In this document: piece by piece, positions 8,756 through 16,691 of the stretch
Numbering within the stretch: position 1 is the first letter of the stretch
Layout of the letters: the number at the start of each line of letters is the position of its first letter
DNA from: an uncultured Lachnospiraceae bacterium
GTDB taxonomy: Bacteria > Bacillota > Clostridia > Lachnospirales > Lachnospiraceae
Direction: 5' to 3'
DNA length: 64,000 bases
NCBI GenBank assembly: GCA_947628225.1
Contig: CANQYY010000001.1
Coordinates: 265,561 to 329,560, forward strand
Translations under genes and position numbers: made by a program
Notes under the pieces: model-generated
What the model was told of the DNA's origin: nothing
Seen by the model: the letters and a program-made list of their open reading frames with translations, nothing else
Database searches by the model: none

Positions 8756-9943
8756 TTACTGATACCTTCTGACCTGTCGGGGCTTGCTGCCTCTGGTAAA
8801 CAGCCATGCTTCGTTCAGCGGCGTTTCCAGAATCGTGTTTATCCATTTGTTTGCCCTTGTACTTATATAGCGGGCGGTTTCCACATCCTGACCGCCCAGA
8901 TACAGGCAGTTGTCGCAGTTATTGATGATAGTCATGGCTCTTGCATGTCCGTATATGCTTTCCAGCTGGGAGATGCTCTGTAAGATGATGCTGACCGAGA
9001 TTTCACGGGAGCGGATAACGGAAATGATTTTATCAAAGTCCGGGATAAAAATGCCTGCCGCAAAGTCATCCAGCAAAAAACGCACCGGCACTGCCAGCCT
9101 GCTGTCCCCATAATCCCGGTCTGCACTCTGGCACAGCGTATGGACTGCCTGTGTAAAAAACAGGTCCGTCAGCCTGTCCATAGAGCGGTCGGTGTCACTG
9201 ACTGTCAGGAATACGGCAATTTTTTCCCTTCCCAGCTCTGCAAACCGAATCCGTTTCTGTTTGTGGAACATTGCTTTTGCCCCGTCAAAGGAAAAGACGG
9301 ACAGTTTTTCTGCCAGAATCCCGCGGATGCTTTCGTGCATTTTCTCCGCCCGGACATTGTTTTTATACAGATTATAACGACTGAGCGCAAAACTGCCCGG
9401 ATGGATTTCCTGCAATTCTTTCATCAGCTTTTCAAAGCGTCCGGTGCCCATCTCCGCCAACAGCCGGACGGCAAAATCAAGGGAGTGTTCTTCCTCCGGC
9501 AGACATTCCAGAATGTAAGCAATGAAGCTTTCCAGATAAAATCTGGCAGCCAGCTCCCAATAAGGGTCACCATAGCTTTTTACCGGCACGATACATGCCG
9601 CCATTGTCAGAATATCCTGCTCTGCATAACAGTCCCTCCTGCTGTCATAGCGGATAAAATCAAAGGGATTGTAGCCATAGGAAGAAAGACAGTCGGTAAA
9701 GTCGATTTGGATTACCCGGAAGCCTTTACGTTTCAGCGCATCCTCCGTCTGCCTTTTTAAGTTTCCCTTAGTATCACCGATTATCATGCTCTCATTTCCC
9801 AGCAGGATGTTCGGCAATACATAGCCGCGGGTCTTGCCCGAACCGCTGGGGCCGATAATCAAATCATTGTTGTTCAGCCCCGTTTTCCAAGTGTCGTTGC
9901 TTATCCGGCATCCCTGTGCCAGAATGCGGGTTCCATCGCCCAT
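8756..9943 (-). CDS. TraG/VirD4-like conjugative coupling ATPase, soluble short form
   Basis: 395 aa. It resembles the ATPase half of the coupling proteins that feed DNA into type IV secretion channels. Walker A GPSGSGKTRG is at residues 31-40 and Walker B-like FLLDDFA at about 289-295. The C-terminus AWLFTRGSKP is typical of the family. Full-length homologues carry N-terminal membrane helices before the ATPase domain; these are missing, so it is either a truncated derivative or a naturally soluble form. The family consensus DEFA reads DDFA. It lies 13 bp downstream of the ClpP-like gene in a four-gene unit. No relaxase or mating-pair genes are nearby, so transfer is unlikely to be autonomous. 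Confidence 0.8.
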   Translation of the reverse strand: MGDGTRILAQGCRISNDTWKTGLNNNDLIIGPSGSGKTRGYVLPNILLGNESMIIGDTKGNLKRQTEDALKRKGFRVIQIDFTDCLSSYGYNPFDFIRYDSRRDCYAEQDILTMAACIVPVKSYGDPYWELAARFYLESFIAYILECLPEEEHSLDFAVRLLAEMGTGRFEKLMKELQEIHPGSFALSRYNLYKNNVRAEKMHESIRGILAEKLSVFSFDGAKAMFHKQKRIRFAELGREKIAVFLTVSDTDRSMDRLTDLFFTQAVHTLCQSADRDYGDSRLAVPVRFLLDDFAAGIFIPDFDKIISVIRSREISVSIILQSISQLESIYGHARAMTIINNCDNCLYLGGQDVETARYISTRANKWINTILETPLNEAWLFTRGSKPRQVRRYQ

Positions 9944-9956
9944 ACTGTATCACCTC

Positions 9957-10547
9957 TCATATCCTTTCTATAATCCTGTCTGCCATTCCAAACTCCACGG
10001 CTTCTTTTGCGTCAAAATAACAGTCGGTCGCAGTCCTTTCCAGAATCTCTTCCCGGCTTTTTCCGGTATGCCCGGCAATGATTGTCCCCAGTACTTCCCT
10101 TACCTTCATCAAATCCCGGCTGATGCTTTCCACACGCAGGGCGCTGCCGTTTATATTTCCTGCCACCAGCGGATCATGTATCATTACTCTGGCGTGGGAC
10201 AGGATGTCCCTCTGGCTTCCACAGAGGAACAGAATGGCTGCCATGCTGGCGGCAAGCCCCACGCAGACCGTCCGCACCGGACAGGAAACCGCCTGTATCA
10301 CATCATACAGCGCCAGCCCTGCCGACACCTCGCCACCGGGGCTGTTTATATATAGGGTAATGGTTTCCTTCGGGTCTTCCCTCTGTAAATAACGGAGCTG
10401 TAAGATAAGTGCGTCTGCCTGTTCTGCCGTTATATCCCCGGTACATTCGATTTCCCGGTTTTTAAACATCTCATCGACTATGTTATAGCTTACCAGCCCG
10501 GCACTGGTTTCTTTCACAATGGCGGGCATTGTTATTTTCTGATTCAT
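9957..10547 (-). CDS. ClpP-like serine peptidase of mobile-element type
   Basis: 196 aa, the length of a ClpP subunit. The Ser-His-Asp triad is intact: Ser101 in GLAASMAA, His124 in VMIHDP, Asp175 in TATDCYFDA. The oxyanion segment NSPGGEVSAG is also present. The start at 10547 is set by AAAGGAG 8 nt upstream. It is probably not the housekeeping ClpP: it sits between unknown genes and a TraG-like ATPase, with no clpX or tig. The partner ATPase and substrates are unknown. Confidence 0.85.
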   Translation of the reverse strand: MNQKITMPAIVKETSAGLVSYNIVDEMFKNREIECTGDITAEQADALILQLRYLQREDPKETITLYINSPGGEVSAGLALYDVIQAVSCPVRTVCVGLAASMAAILFLCGSQRDILSHARVMIHDPLVAGNINGSALRVESISRDLMKVREVLGTIIAGHTGKSREEILERTATDCYFDAKEAVEFGMADRIIERI

Positions 10548-10890
10548 GTCTATTTCTCCTTTCATTCTTTTTTTCCTGATTCTTTTCCTCCCATGCGGCA
10601 AAGGGCTCCACCAGTATTTTGGCAAGCAGTTCCAACCGTTCTACTGGCGGCAGTTCCGCCGAAAAAGCGAGCGCTTCCAAAATGGTGCATTTTTCACCGA
10701 CATCAAAAGGAGGAACGTACCACCGTATTTCCTGACTGTACATCTCCATAAAACGGGAGCCCCCGAGCAGCTCATCCCAGCCGTAAAAATAAGAGTCTAA
10801 CGGCAAAGGGAAAATGGCAGAATAGCCGGGGCTGTCCCTCCCTGCCTTTTGCAGCCTTTCTTCAAGGGGTATCAGATTTATTTTTCCCAT
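10483..10890 (-). CDS. Unknown protein of the TraG/ClpP unit
   Basis: 135 aa, no recognised domain. The body (residues 1-105) is ordered, with aromatic-rich segments such as DSYFYGWDELLG, then a highly charged tail. The start at 10890 follows GGGAGGG. Its 3' end overlaps the ClpP-like start by 65 bp, an unusually long overlap, and the last 20 or so residues have low-complexity composition. The frame may be right only up to the charged tail. Confidence 0.55.
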   Translation of the reverse strand: MGKINLIPLEERLQKAGRDSPGYSAIFPLPLDSYFYGWDELLGGSRFMEMYSQEIRWYVPPFDVGEKCTILEALAFSAELPPVERLELLAKILVEPFAAWEEKNQEKKNERRNRHESENNNARHCERNQCRAGKL

Positions 10891-11221
10891 ATGCTCCATC
10901 CCTCCCTTCAAAGTAGTCCTGAAAAGGAACGGACAGGATAACGATGGCTTCTGCCATTGACAAATCCTGTCTGTTTTCCGTCCGCTTCCTGTGGATGAGG
11001 GCAGCCGCCTCCTGATAGGTCATCCTGTCTTTATCTGCAAGTTCCGTGATCCCTAACAGGGCGCACAGCCTTTCCCATTGCCCGTTATAAGGGGCAAGGT
11101 AAACGGATACCGGCATAGAGGCAAAAGAACGAAGCACACAAGGGATATACTCTGTATAAGCCGCATAGCCGTTTAGCATCCTTGACAGCCTGTCATCCAA
11201 AAGCATTTTTTCTATCTGCAT
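10862..11221 (-). CDS. Unknown protein, first gene of the TraG/ClpP unit
   Basis: 119 aa, no recognised domain; mostly helical, with no signal peptide or membrane segment. The start is ATG at 11221 after AAAGGAG (4-nt spacing). It overlaps the next gene by 29 bp, so translation is probably coupled. Function unknown; context suggests an integrated conjugative element remnant. Confidence 0.55.
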   Translation of the reverse strand: MQIEKMLLDDRLSRMLNGYAAYTEYIPCVLRSFASMPVSVYLAPYNGQWERLCALLGITELADKDRMTYQEAAALIHRKRTENRQDLSMAEAIVILSVPFQDYFEGRDGAYGKNKSDTP

Positions 11222-11541
11222 GATTCTCCTTTCTGAAGCGGACAACAGCCGCTCCTGATTATGTTTTTTCCTGTACCCGGAAGAGCAGGGGAAAGAAACC
11301 TACGCTGCCACGCTTTGCGGGCCAGCTTATTGTGATACAGGAAAAGGCAGCCATACATGCTTAGTCTATGGCTGCCTTTTTCCTGCGGCGTCTGTATCGT
11401 CACATCCAATACAAACGCCAACCCCCGCTTTTGGGGATTCGGGTTCTTTCATTCTTTTTCCCGGAGCCATACATGGCTCTATCGTTGTTTGTTAAATTTT
11501 TTGTTGACAAGAGATGCCTGTTCAGCAACAAACGCCCTGCG
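11222..11541. other. 320-bp gap without a supported gene
   Basis: Lies between the TraG/ClpP unit and the transglutaminase-like operon. It contains a strong hairpin at 11337-11384 (listed separately), a smaller palindrome GAGCCATacATGGCTC at 11463-11478, and a GC-rich snapback near 11425-11440. Short minus-strand reading frames cross it (for example 11212-11421), but none has a ribosome binding site. Confidence 0.5.
11337..11384. terminator. Long hairpin, probable bidirectional terminator
   Basis: Near-perfect stem: GGCAGCCATA at 11346-11355 pairs with TATGGCTGCC at 11367-11376, extended by an A-run on the left and a T-run on the right, 11-nt loop. T-tracts on both strands let it work in either direction. 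It lies about 160 bp past the last transglutaminase-like gene and about 115 bp before the TraG/ClpP unit. Confidence 0.6.
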
Positions 11542-12540
11542 TCAGGTTGGAGTTACCGCTTTTTTCTGTCTGAACAGTTTGAATTTTGACAGAGAAACTG
11601 TATAGTCGTATTTTTCTACTTGTGCTGGTGTCATATTTTTGTTGACAGGTGCTGTATTTTTCAGGTTGTAGGAATCAGCAACAGTATATGTGTCAACTCC
11701 GTGCCAGTAGGTCGTTCCGTTTTTATCTGTTGCTTTGATGACACACCAGCCATGGTCAAGTTGGACAGAAATGACAGTTTTTGCTGTTAATCCAACTGCA
11801 TTTGCTATATCAGTAGCCATATCAGCACCACTTTCACATAATCCCTCAAATTCGCCTTTGTATAATAATTTGAAGTATTTGTCACTGTTACGGTGATAGT
11901 GATACGTTTCCTTTTCGGCAAATCCTTTGTTACTGTATGTCATTCTTGCTATGCAATACGTTTCTATAATGAGTGCTTTTTTCTGAGATGGTGTGTATGT
12001 TTTGATAACATCGTCCTCAGATAAATAGCTAAGAGGGTTGTAGTTTGCGTCCTCACGCCAAAGTTTTGCTATTACCGTATATTTACTGGTGTCTACTTTG
12101 GTCTTTTTAGTCATGTCTGCTTTCCAGTCAGCCAAAACCTTACGCAGTCCCTTGTCAGGGTCAGCGATAAGCGATTTTACTTCGTCGATTACTTTCTTTT
12201 TATAGCCAGTAGAAGTTGTTTTCTTCTTTTTCGTCGTGATTTTGAACTTCTGGGTGTTTTTGTTCGTGTACGTTACCTTTACGGTCTGGGTTTTGCCCAC
12301 GTCCGTTCCCGATACTTTGAACTTCTTTTTGGCAGTTTTCTTCACTGTGAAGTTCTTGTTTTTGGAGCTGATTTTTACTTTTTTGATTTTTCTCGAAGTC
12401 TTGATTGTTTTTGACTTGCCTTTGGTTACAGTGACCTTTTTCGTTTTGTACGCTTTTGCGTCTGCAGGAATTCCTGCGGTCAGGCTCATGGCAAGAGCCA
12501 GTGTAAGTGTTGCCAGCATAATTTTTACTGTGTTTTTCAT
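11542..12540 (-). CDS. Secreted transglutaminase-like protein TG1 (paralogue 1, last in operon)
   Basis: 332 aa. A signal peptide (1-29, cut near ADAKA-Y) is followed by a lysine-rich beta-type domain (about 30-105) shared by all four paralogues. The transglutaminase-like core (about 115-300) has Cys235 (GLCESGAD), His263 (LDHGW) and Asp283 (HGVDTY), so the triad is complete. Unlike its neighbours it has no Pro/Thr linker and no C-terminal CPGC/DANGN module. The start follows ATAGGAG 9 nt upstream. Papain-like transglutaminase folds include both crosslinkers and proteases; which activity applies is not visible. Highly similar at DNA level to TG2 over the first 100 codons. Confidence 0.78.
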   Translation of the reverse strand: MKNTVKIMLATLTLALAMSLTAGIPADAKAYKTKKVTVTKGKSKTIKTSRKIKKVKISSKNKNFTVKKTAKKKFKVSGTDVGKTQTVKVTYTNKNTQKFKITTKKKKTTSTGYKKKVIDEVKSLIADPDKGLRKVLADWKADMTKKTKVDTSKYTVIAKLWREDANYNPLSYLSEDDVIKTYTPSQKKALIIETYCIARMTYSNKGFAEKETYHYHRNSDKYFKLLYKGEFEGLCESGADMATDIANAVGLTAKTVISVQLDHGWCVIKATDKNGTTYWHGVDTYTVADSYNLKNTAPVNKNMTPAQVEKYDYTVSLSKFKLFRQKKAVTPT

Positions 12541-12550
12541 AAGAGTTCGC

Positions 12551-12726
12551 TCCTATCTTTTTATTGTTTATCCGAATACAATTTGCAGTTCATCTAAAAT
12601 ATAGTCATTATGGTTGACGTCAATATACTCGTTACCGTTTGCGTCAAACCAGCGAGAAACTCCTTTTACCATGTGTTCATACACCGTAACATCTTTATAT
12701 AGTACTCTGCTGTTCGTAATGTACGG
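12551..12726 (-). repeat. Direct repeat copy A (C-terminal module plus downstream ribosome-binding region)
   Basis: 176 bp repeated at 13865-14040 with, by my comparison, two mismatches. It encodes most of the C-terminal module of the transglutaminase-like family and runs on into the leader of the next gene. Such identity points to recent duplication or gene conversion. Confidence 0.85.
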
Positions 12727-12730
12727 ATTA
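12568..12730 (-). pseudogene. Out-of-frame C-terminal module of TG2
   Basis: Encodes SNPYITNSRVLYKDVTVY and on through WFDANGNEYIDVNHND to a VFG end and stop, the same module that ends TG3. It lies directly after the TG2 stop but in a different frame: TG2 reads AGA-ACC-TAG-TAA, while the module frame reads GAA-CCT-AGT-AAT. No start codon or ribosome binding site of its own. It is made only if ribosomes shift frame; otherwise it is a decayed tail. Confidence 0.75.
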
Positions 12731-13855
12731 CTAGGTTCTATGTGTCGGCTCCGTGGTGGGAACAGGCGTCGGTGTTGGGAACACAAGATGCGTGGTGGTC
12801 GGCGTTGGTATCGGCGTCGGAACGGGCGTCGGCGTCGGTTTTACCGTCGGCGCCACGGTGGGCGCCGGGGTTGTCGCCGGTTTGGTTTTGATTTTTGTTA
12901 ATAAGGTTTTGAAATATGTTGCACCGTTTGGATTGCAGACATATTTTTTCACTTGGGCTTTTGTGAGTATCTTGTCAGGCACGGATTTGTTCATGCTGTA
13001 GGGATATGATGTTGTATAAATGCCGTGCCAGTAAGATGTTCCGTTTTTGTCTGTTACCCAGATACAAGCCCATCCATGATTGAGTTCATACGATTGCACA
13101 TATTTTGCTTTTATACCAAGATATTGGCATATGTCATACGCCATGGTTGCTCCTTCTCCACATTTTCCCCAGAATTGTCCTTGATATAATAATTTGAAGA
13201 ATGAGTTTTTATTGCGATTATACCAGTAAGATTCTGTTCTTTTGTGACCTGCTAATCCGTATTGCATTCTTTGACGCAGATATACTTCAAGAATAAGAGC
13301 TTTTTTCTGTGATGTCGTGTATGTTTTCATGACTTCATCTACTGTCAGCGAACTTATGGATGCACCCAGTCCGTATTTCCAGTTGCCCAGTTTGAACTCA
13401 TACGTATATCCTGCTCTCGGATTCAGGCGTTTCAGCCAGTCGTTCAGAACCGTCCGCAGTCCTTGGTCGGGATTTGCTAACAGCGGTTTCAGTTCGTTCA
13501 CGGTTTTCTGAGCATACGACGGGATGGCTGTCGTTTTTGCTTTTTTCGTCGTGATTTTGAACTTCTGGGTGTTTTTGTTCGTGTACGTCACTTTTACGGT
13601 CTGGGTTTTGCCCACGTCTGTTCCCGATACTTTGAACTTCTTGTTGGCAGTTTTCCTGACCGTGAAGTTTTTGTTTTTGGAGCTGATTTTTACTTTTTTG
13701 ATTTTTCTCGAAGTCTTGATTGTTTTTGACTTGCCTTTGGTTACAGTGACCTTTTTCGCTGTGTACGCTTTTGCGTCTGCAGAGATTCCTGCAGTCAGGC
13801 TCATAGCAAGAGCCAGTGTAAGCGTTGTCAGCATAACTTTTACTGAGTGTTTCAT
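12731..13855 (-). CDS. Secreted transglutaminase-like protein TG2, frameshifted in its linker
   Basis: 374 aa. Signal peptide 1-29, lysine-rich domain 30-105, transglutaminase-like core about 115-310, then a Thr/Pro-rich linker (about 325-370) that stops at TAG-TAA. Cys232 (GKCGEGAT) and His260 (LNHGW) are present, but the third triad position is Tyr280 (HGIYTT) instead of Asp. The C-terminal module follows in another frame (12568-12730), so the full gene was once 12568-13855. The start at 13855 gives correct spacing from TAGGA; an ATG 9 nt earlier abuts that site. The start lies 26 bp after the TG3 stop. Confidence 0.75.
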   Translation of the reverse strand: MKHSVKVMLTTLTLALAMSLTAGISADAKAYTAKKVTVTKGKSKTIKTSRKIKKVKISSKNKNFTVRKTANKKFKVSGTDVGKTQTVKVTYTNKNTQKFKITTKKAKTTAIPSYAQKTVNELKPLLANPDQGLRTVLNDWLKRLNPRAGYTYEFKLGNWKYGLGASISSLTVDEVMKTYTTSQKKALILEVYLRQRMQYGLAGHKRTESYWYNRNKNSFFKLLYQGQFWGKCGEGATMAYDICQYLGIKAKYVQSYELNHGWACIWVTDKNGTSYWHGIYTTSYPYSMNKSVPDKILTKAQVKKYVCNPNGATYFKTLLTKIKTKPATTPAPTVAPTVKPTPTPVPTPIPTPTTTHLVFPTPTPVPTTEPTHRT

Positions 13856-13864
13856 AAGAATCAT

Positions 13865-14040
13865 TCCTATCTTTTTATTGTTTATCCGAATACAATTTGC
13901 AGTTCATCTAAAATATAGTCATTATGGTTGACGTCGATATACTCGTTACCGTTTGCGTCAAACCAACGAGAAACTCCTTTTACCATGTGTTCATACACCG
14001 TAACATCTTTATATAGTACTCTGCTGTTCGTAATGTACGG
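13865..14040 (-). repeat. Direct repeat copy B (C-terminal module plus downstream ribosome-binding region)
   Basis: Partner of 12551-12726, offset by 1314 bp. It covers the end of TG3 and the leader of TG2. The two differences I see are single-base changes within the module. Confidence 0.85.
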
Positions 14041-15234
14041 GTTATTGCTTTTGGTATGTCGGTATGGCGCGTTACATCCGGGACAGGTGTAATGGTGTTC
14101 GGAAACCGGAACAACAATACGCTGTCCCGGCGTTCCTGTCGGCGTCTGTGCGGGCGTTACCGTTGGTTTTATCGTCGGTGCGGGTGTTACCGTTGGTTTT
14201 ACCGTCGGCGCCGGTGCAGTTGGTGTTGTCGCGGTTGATGTTTTTTGGGGTTTACGCCTGAGAGCGGTATGCCATTCTGTCAGAGCATTTTTACAGACAT
14301 ATTTTTTAAGCTTTTTTTTACTTATTGATCTGCTTGCGTAATTCTCTTTACCTACATTACGTACGGATATTCCAATAGATTTTTTCAAACTATAGGCATA
14401 GGATGTTGCAGAAACGCCTTTCCAGTAGGATGTGCCATTTTTATCCGTTACATAAACATTGCACCATGCATGATTTATGTCATGGCAAGATATCCATACA
14501 GATTTCATTCCAACAAGTTCGCAAATACTGTTTGCCATTACAGCGCCATCCTGACAAACTCCTTTGAACGCGCCATTGTAGAGTTTTTTATACAATTTGT
14601 TGCTGAGATATAATTCATTAGAACAACTTCTGCGATTCGCCATGGAATATATCATCCTATTTTCAAAATAATGTTCAAGGATGAGAGCTTTTTTCTCGGA
14701 TACTGAGTAATTCCTTATGACCTCATCCCATGACATTTTGGATACCATTTTGAAACTGCTATTTACGATCACCAACTCCGGTTCATAGTAGTAGGAGCTG
14801 TTGAGGCTTCTCATCATACCAGCCAGTACTTTCTTTAATCCGTTGTCCGGGTCAGCCAGCAGCGGCTTTAACTCATCTAAAATTTTCTTTTCATATGTTG
14901 ACAGAACGGTCTTGATTTTAAATTTCTGCGTCCGTCCATTCATGTATGTCACTTTTACAGCCTGCGTCTTGCCATAATCTGAATCCTCTACTTCAAATTT
15001 ATTTCTCTTCTTTGTGTATAAGAGGTTTGCTGCAAAGTGTTTGTTTTTGCTGCAGATTTTCACTTTCTTAATTTTTCTCGAGGTTTTCACATCCTTACAG
15101 CAACCTCGCATTATTTTTACCGTCCGTGTTTTGTAGGTTTTGGTTTTCTTTTCTGCTGCGTCTGCAGTTGTTCCTGTTACGTGCAGCGCAAGCGTAAACA
15201 ACAATGCTATCAGCATGATTTTGCATATTTTCAT
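13882..15234 (-). CDS. Secreted transglutaminase-like protein TG3 with full C-terminal module
   Basis: 450 aa. Signal peptide (about 1-27), then a divergent version of the lysine-rich domain with extra cysteines. The transglutaminase-like core has Cys227 (GVCQDGA) and His255 (INHAWC), but Ser275 where Asp is expected. A Thr/Pro linker with repeated TVKPTVTPAPT units (about 330-370) leads to a terminal module: CPGC at 384-387, PYRH, SNNPYIT, and an EF-hand-like DANGNEYIDVNHND loop at 426-439. The linker is closest to TG4 and the terminal module to TG2, so the gene is a mosaic. The start lies 40 bp after the TG4 stop. Confidence 0.78.
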   Translation of the reverse strand: MKICKIMLIALLFTLALHVTGTTADAAEKKTKTYKTRTVKIMRGCCKDVKTSRKIKKVKICSKNKHFAANLLYTKKRNKFEVEDSDYGKTQAVKVTYMNGRTQKFKIKTVLSTYEKKILDELKPLLADPDNGLKKVLAGMMRSLNSSYYYEPELVIVNSSFKMVSKMSWDEVIRNYSVSEKKALILEHYFENRMIYSMANRRSCSNELYLSNKLYKKLYNGAFKGVCQDGAVMANSICELVGMKSVWISCHDINHAWCNVYVTDKNGTSYWKGVSATSYAYSLKKSIGISVRNVGKENYASRSISKKKLKKYVCKNALTEWHTALRRKPQKTSTATTPTAPAPTVKPTVTPAPTIKPTVTPAQTPTGTPGQRIVVPVSEHHYTCPGCNAPYRHTKSNNPYITNSRVLYKDVTVYEHMVKGVSRWFDANGNEYIDVNHNDYILDELQIVFG

Positions 15235-15274
15235 CAGAATCCTCTCTTTCTGTTTTTATATTATTTTAATTCTT

Positions 15275-16603
15275 TCACACATTGCTGAGAGTTTCCAACT
15301 CATCTGTGATGAATCCATTATGATTGATGTCAATGTATTCGTTTCCGTTCGCATCGAAGTAACGGATTCCGGTCGGTGTTGAGTGTTTGTACACTTTATA
15401 GCTGCCTACTTCTGTAATTCCGTTTGTGATGTATGGATTGTTGCTGCTTTTATGTCGATATGGCACGCTGCATCCGGGACAGGTGTATTGATGTTCTGCG
15501 AATGGAATAACAATACGCTGTCCCTGCGTTCCTGTCGGTGTCTGTGCAGGGGTTACCGTTGGTTTTATCGTCGGCGCGGGTGTTACCGTTGGTTTTGGCG
15601 TCGGTTTGTTTATAATCTTTCTCTTTAATGCCATGAAATGAGTTGATGCGTTTGGGCTGCAAACGTATTTCTTTACCTGAGCTTCCGTAAGTAATATTTC
15701 TCCATTGTCCCCTGCCGGGATAGAGGCTTTCATGCTGTAAGGGTAAGATGTTGTATAAATGCCATGCCAGTAAGACGTTCCGTTTTTGCCTTTCGCCCAA
15801 ATGCAGGCCCATTCATGGTCGAGATCATCTGAACTGACACATTTTGCTTTTATGCCGAGATACCGGCATATATCATATGCCATTCGAGCGCCATCTGAAC
15901 ATACGCCTTTGAATGCGCCGTTATAGAGTTTTTTGAAATATGGGTTGGGGTTTTCGCCACGGAATCTGGTATGGCAATATTTCCCTTCATTTGCATAAGA
16001 ATATGACATCCTTTGACGCAGATATACTTCAAGGATAAGAGCCTTTTTCTGTGACGTCGTGTAAGTTTTCAGAACTTCCTCTACCGTTAGTGAACTTATT
16101 GATGCACCGAGTCCGTATTTCCAGTTACCCAGTTTGAATTTATAGGTCAAACTTTTTCTTGGATTCAGGCGTTTCAACCAACCCGCCAGAGCTGTCTGCA
16201 AGCCTTTATCCGGGTCAGCCAGAAGCGGTTTCAGTTCCTTCACGATTTTCTTTGCATAAGACGGAATCGACTTTTTTGTCTTTTTCGCCGCTTTGGTCGT
16301 GATTTTGAAGGTCTGTGTATTTTTGTTCGTGTAAGTAACCTTTACAGTCTGTTTCTTTCCTTTATCGGTTTTAGATACTTTGAACTTCTTAGCAGCGGTT
16401 TTTTTAACTTTGAAGTTTTTGTTTTTGGAGCTGATTTTTACTTTCTTGATTTTTCTCGAAGTCTTGATTGTTTTCGACTTGCCTTTAGTTACGGTTACTG
16501 TTTTTGCCTTATAAGCTTTTGCTTCGGCAGTTACTCCGGTCGTCAGGCTCATCGCAAAAACCAGTGTGAGAGCTGCCATCATAATTTTGATTGTGTTTTT
16601 CAT
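15275..16603 (-). CDS. Secreted transglutaminase-like protein TG4, first gene of the operon
   Basis: 442 aa. Signal peptide 1-29, lysine-rich domain 30-105 (TVTVTKGKSKTIKTSRKIKK), transglutaminase-like core with Cys235 (GVCSDGAR) and His263 (LDHEWA) but Tyr283 in place of Asp. Pro/Thr linker about 333-360, then the terminal module with CPGC at 375-378 and a DANGNEYIDINHNG loop at 417-430. It is first in the unit and has its own promoter and operator-like box. The two Cys plus nearby His could bind a metal and the acidic loop could bind calcium; both are inferences. No sortase motif or choline-binding repeat is seen, so attachment is unknown. Confidence 0.78.
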   Translation of the reverse strand: MKNTIKIMMAALTLVFAMSLTTGVTAEAKAYKAKTVTVTKGKSKTIKTSRKIKKVKISSKNKNFKVKKTAAKKFKVSKTDKGKKQTVKVTYTNKNTQTFKITTKAAKKTKKSIPSYAKKIVKELKPLLADPDKGLQTALAGWLKRLNPRKSLTYKFKLGNWKYGLGASISSLTVEEVLKTYTTSQKKALILEVYLRQRMSYSYANEGKYCHTRFRGENPNPYFKKLYNGAFKGVCSDGARMAYDICRYLGIKAKCVSSDDLDHEWACIWAKGKNGTSYWHGIYTTSYPYSMKASIPAGDNGEILLTEAQVKKYVCSPNASTHFMALKRKIINKPTPKPTVTPAPTIKPTVTPAQTPTGTQGQRIVIPFAEHQYTCPGCSVPYRHKSSNNPYITNGITEVGSYKVYKHSTPTGIRYFDANGNEYIDINHNGFITDELETLSNV

Positions 16604-16691
16604 AAGAAATCTCTCCTATCTCTTGAAAGTTTTCTGTTCATTTTTTCTATTTTAATTTCTATTCCATAAAATCTTTGAAATCCTTTGCAAT

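Noticed and set aside
8540..8760. Possible attachment-site copy of the tmRNA 3' end near recG
   Set aside because: I compared the GGGTTCGACTCCCGCC region of ssrA with this gap and saw no matching stretch.
9140..9760. Plus-strand frame of 206 codons opposite the TraG-like gene
   Set aside because: It lies wholly antisense to a gene with clear ATPase motifs and has no ribosome binding site.
11212..11421. Small minus-strand reading frame of about 69 codons
   Set aside because: No ribosome binding site, starts with TTG, crosses the long hairpin, and overlaps the supported start at 11221.
14056..14261. Arg-rich plus-strand frames in the Thr/Pro linker regions of TG2-TG4
   Set aside because: Antisense shadows of the repeated Thr/Pro codons; no ribosome binding site.
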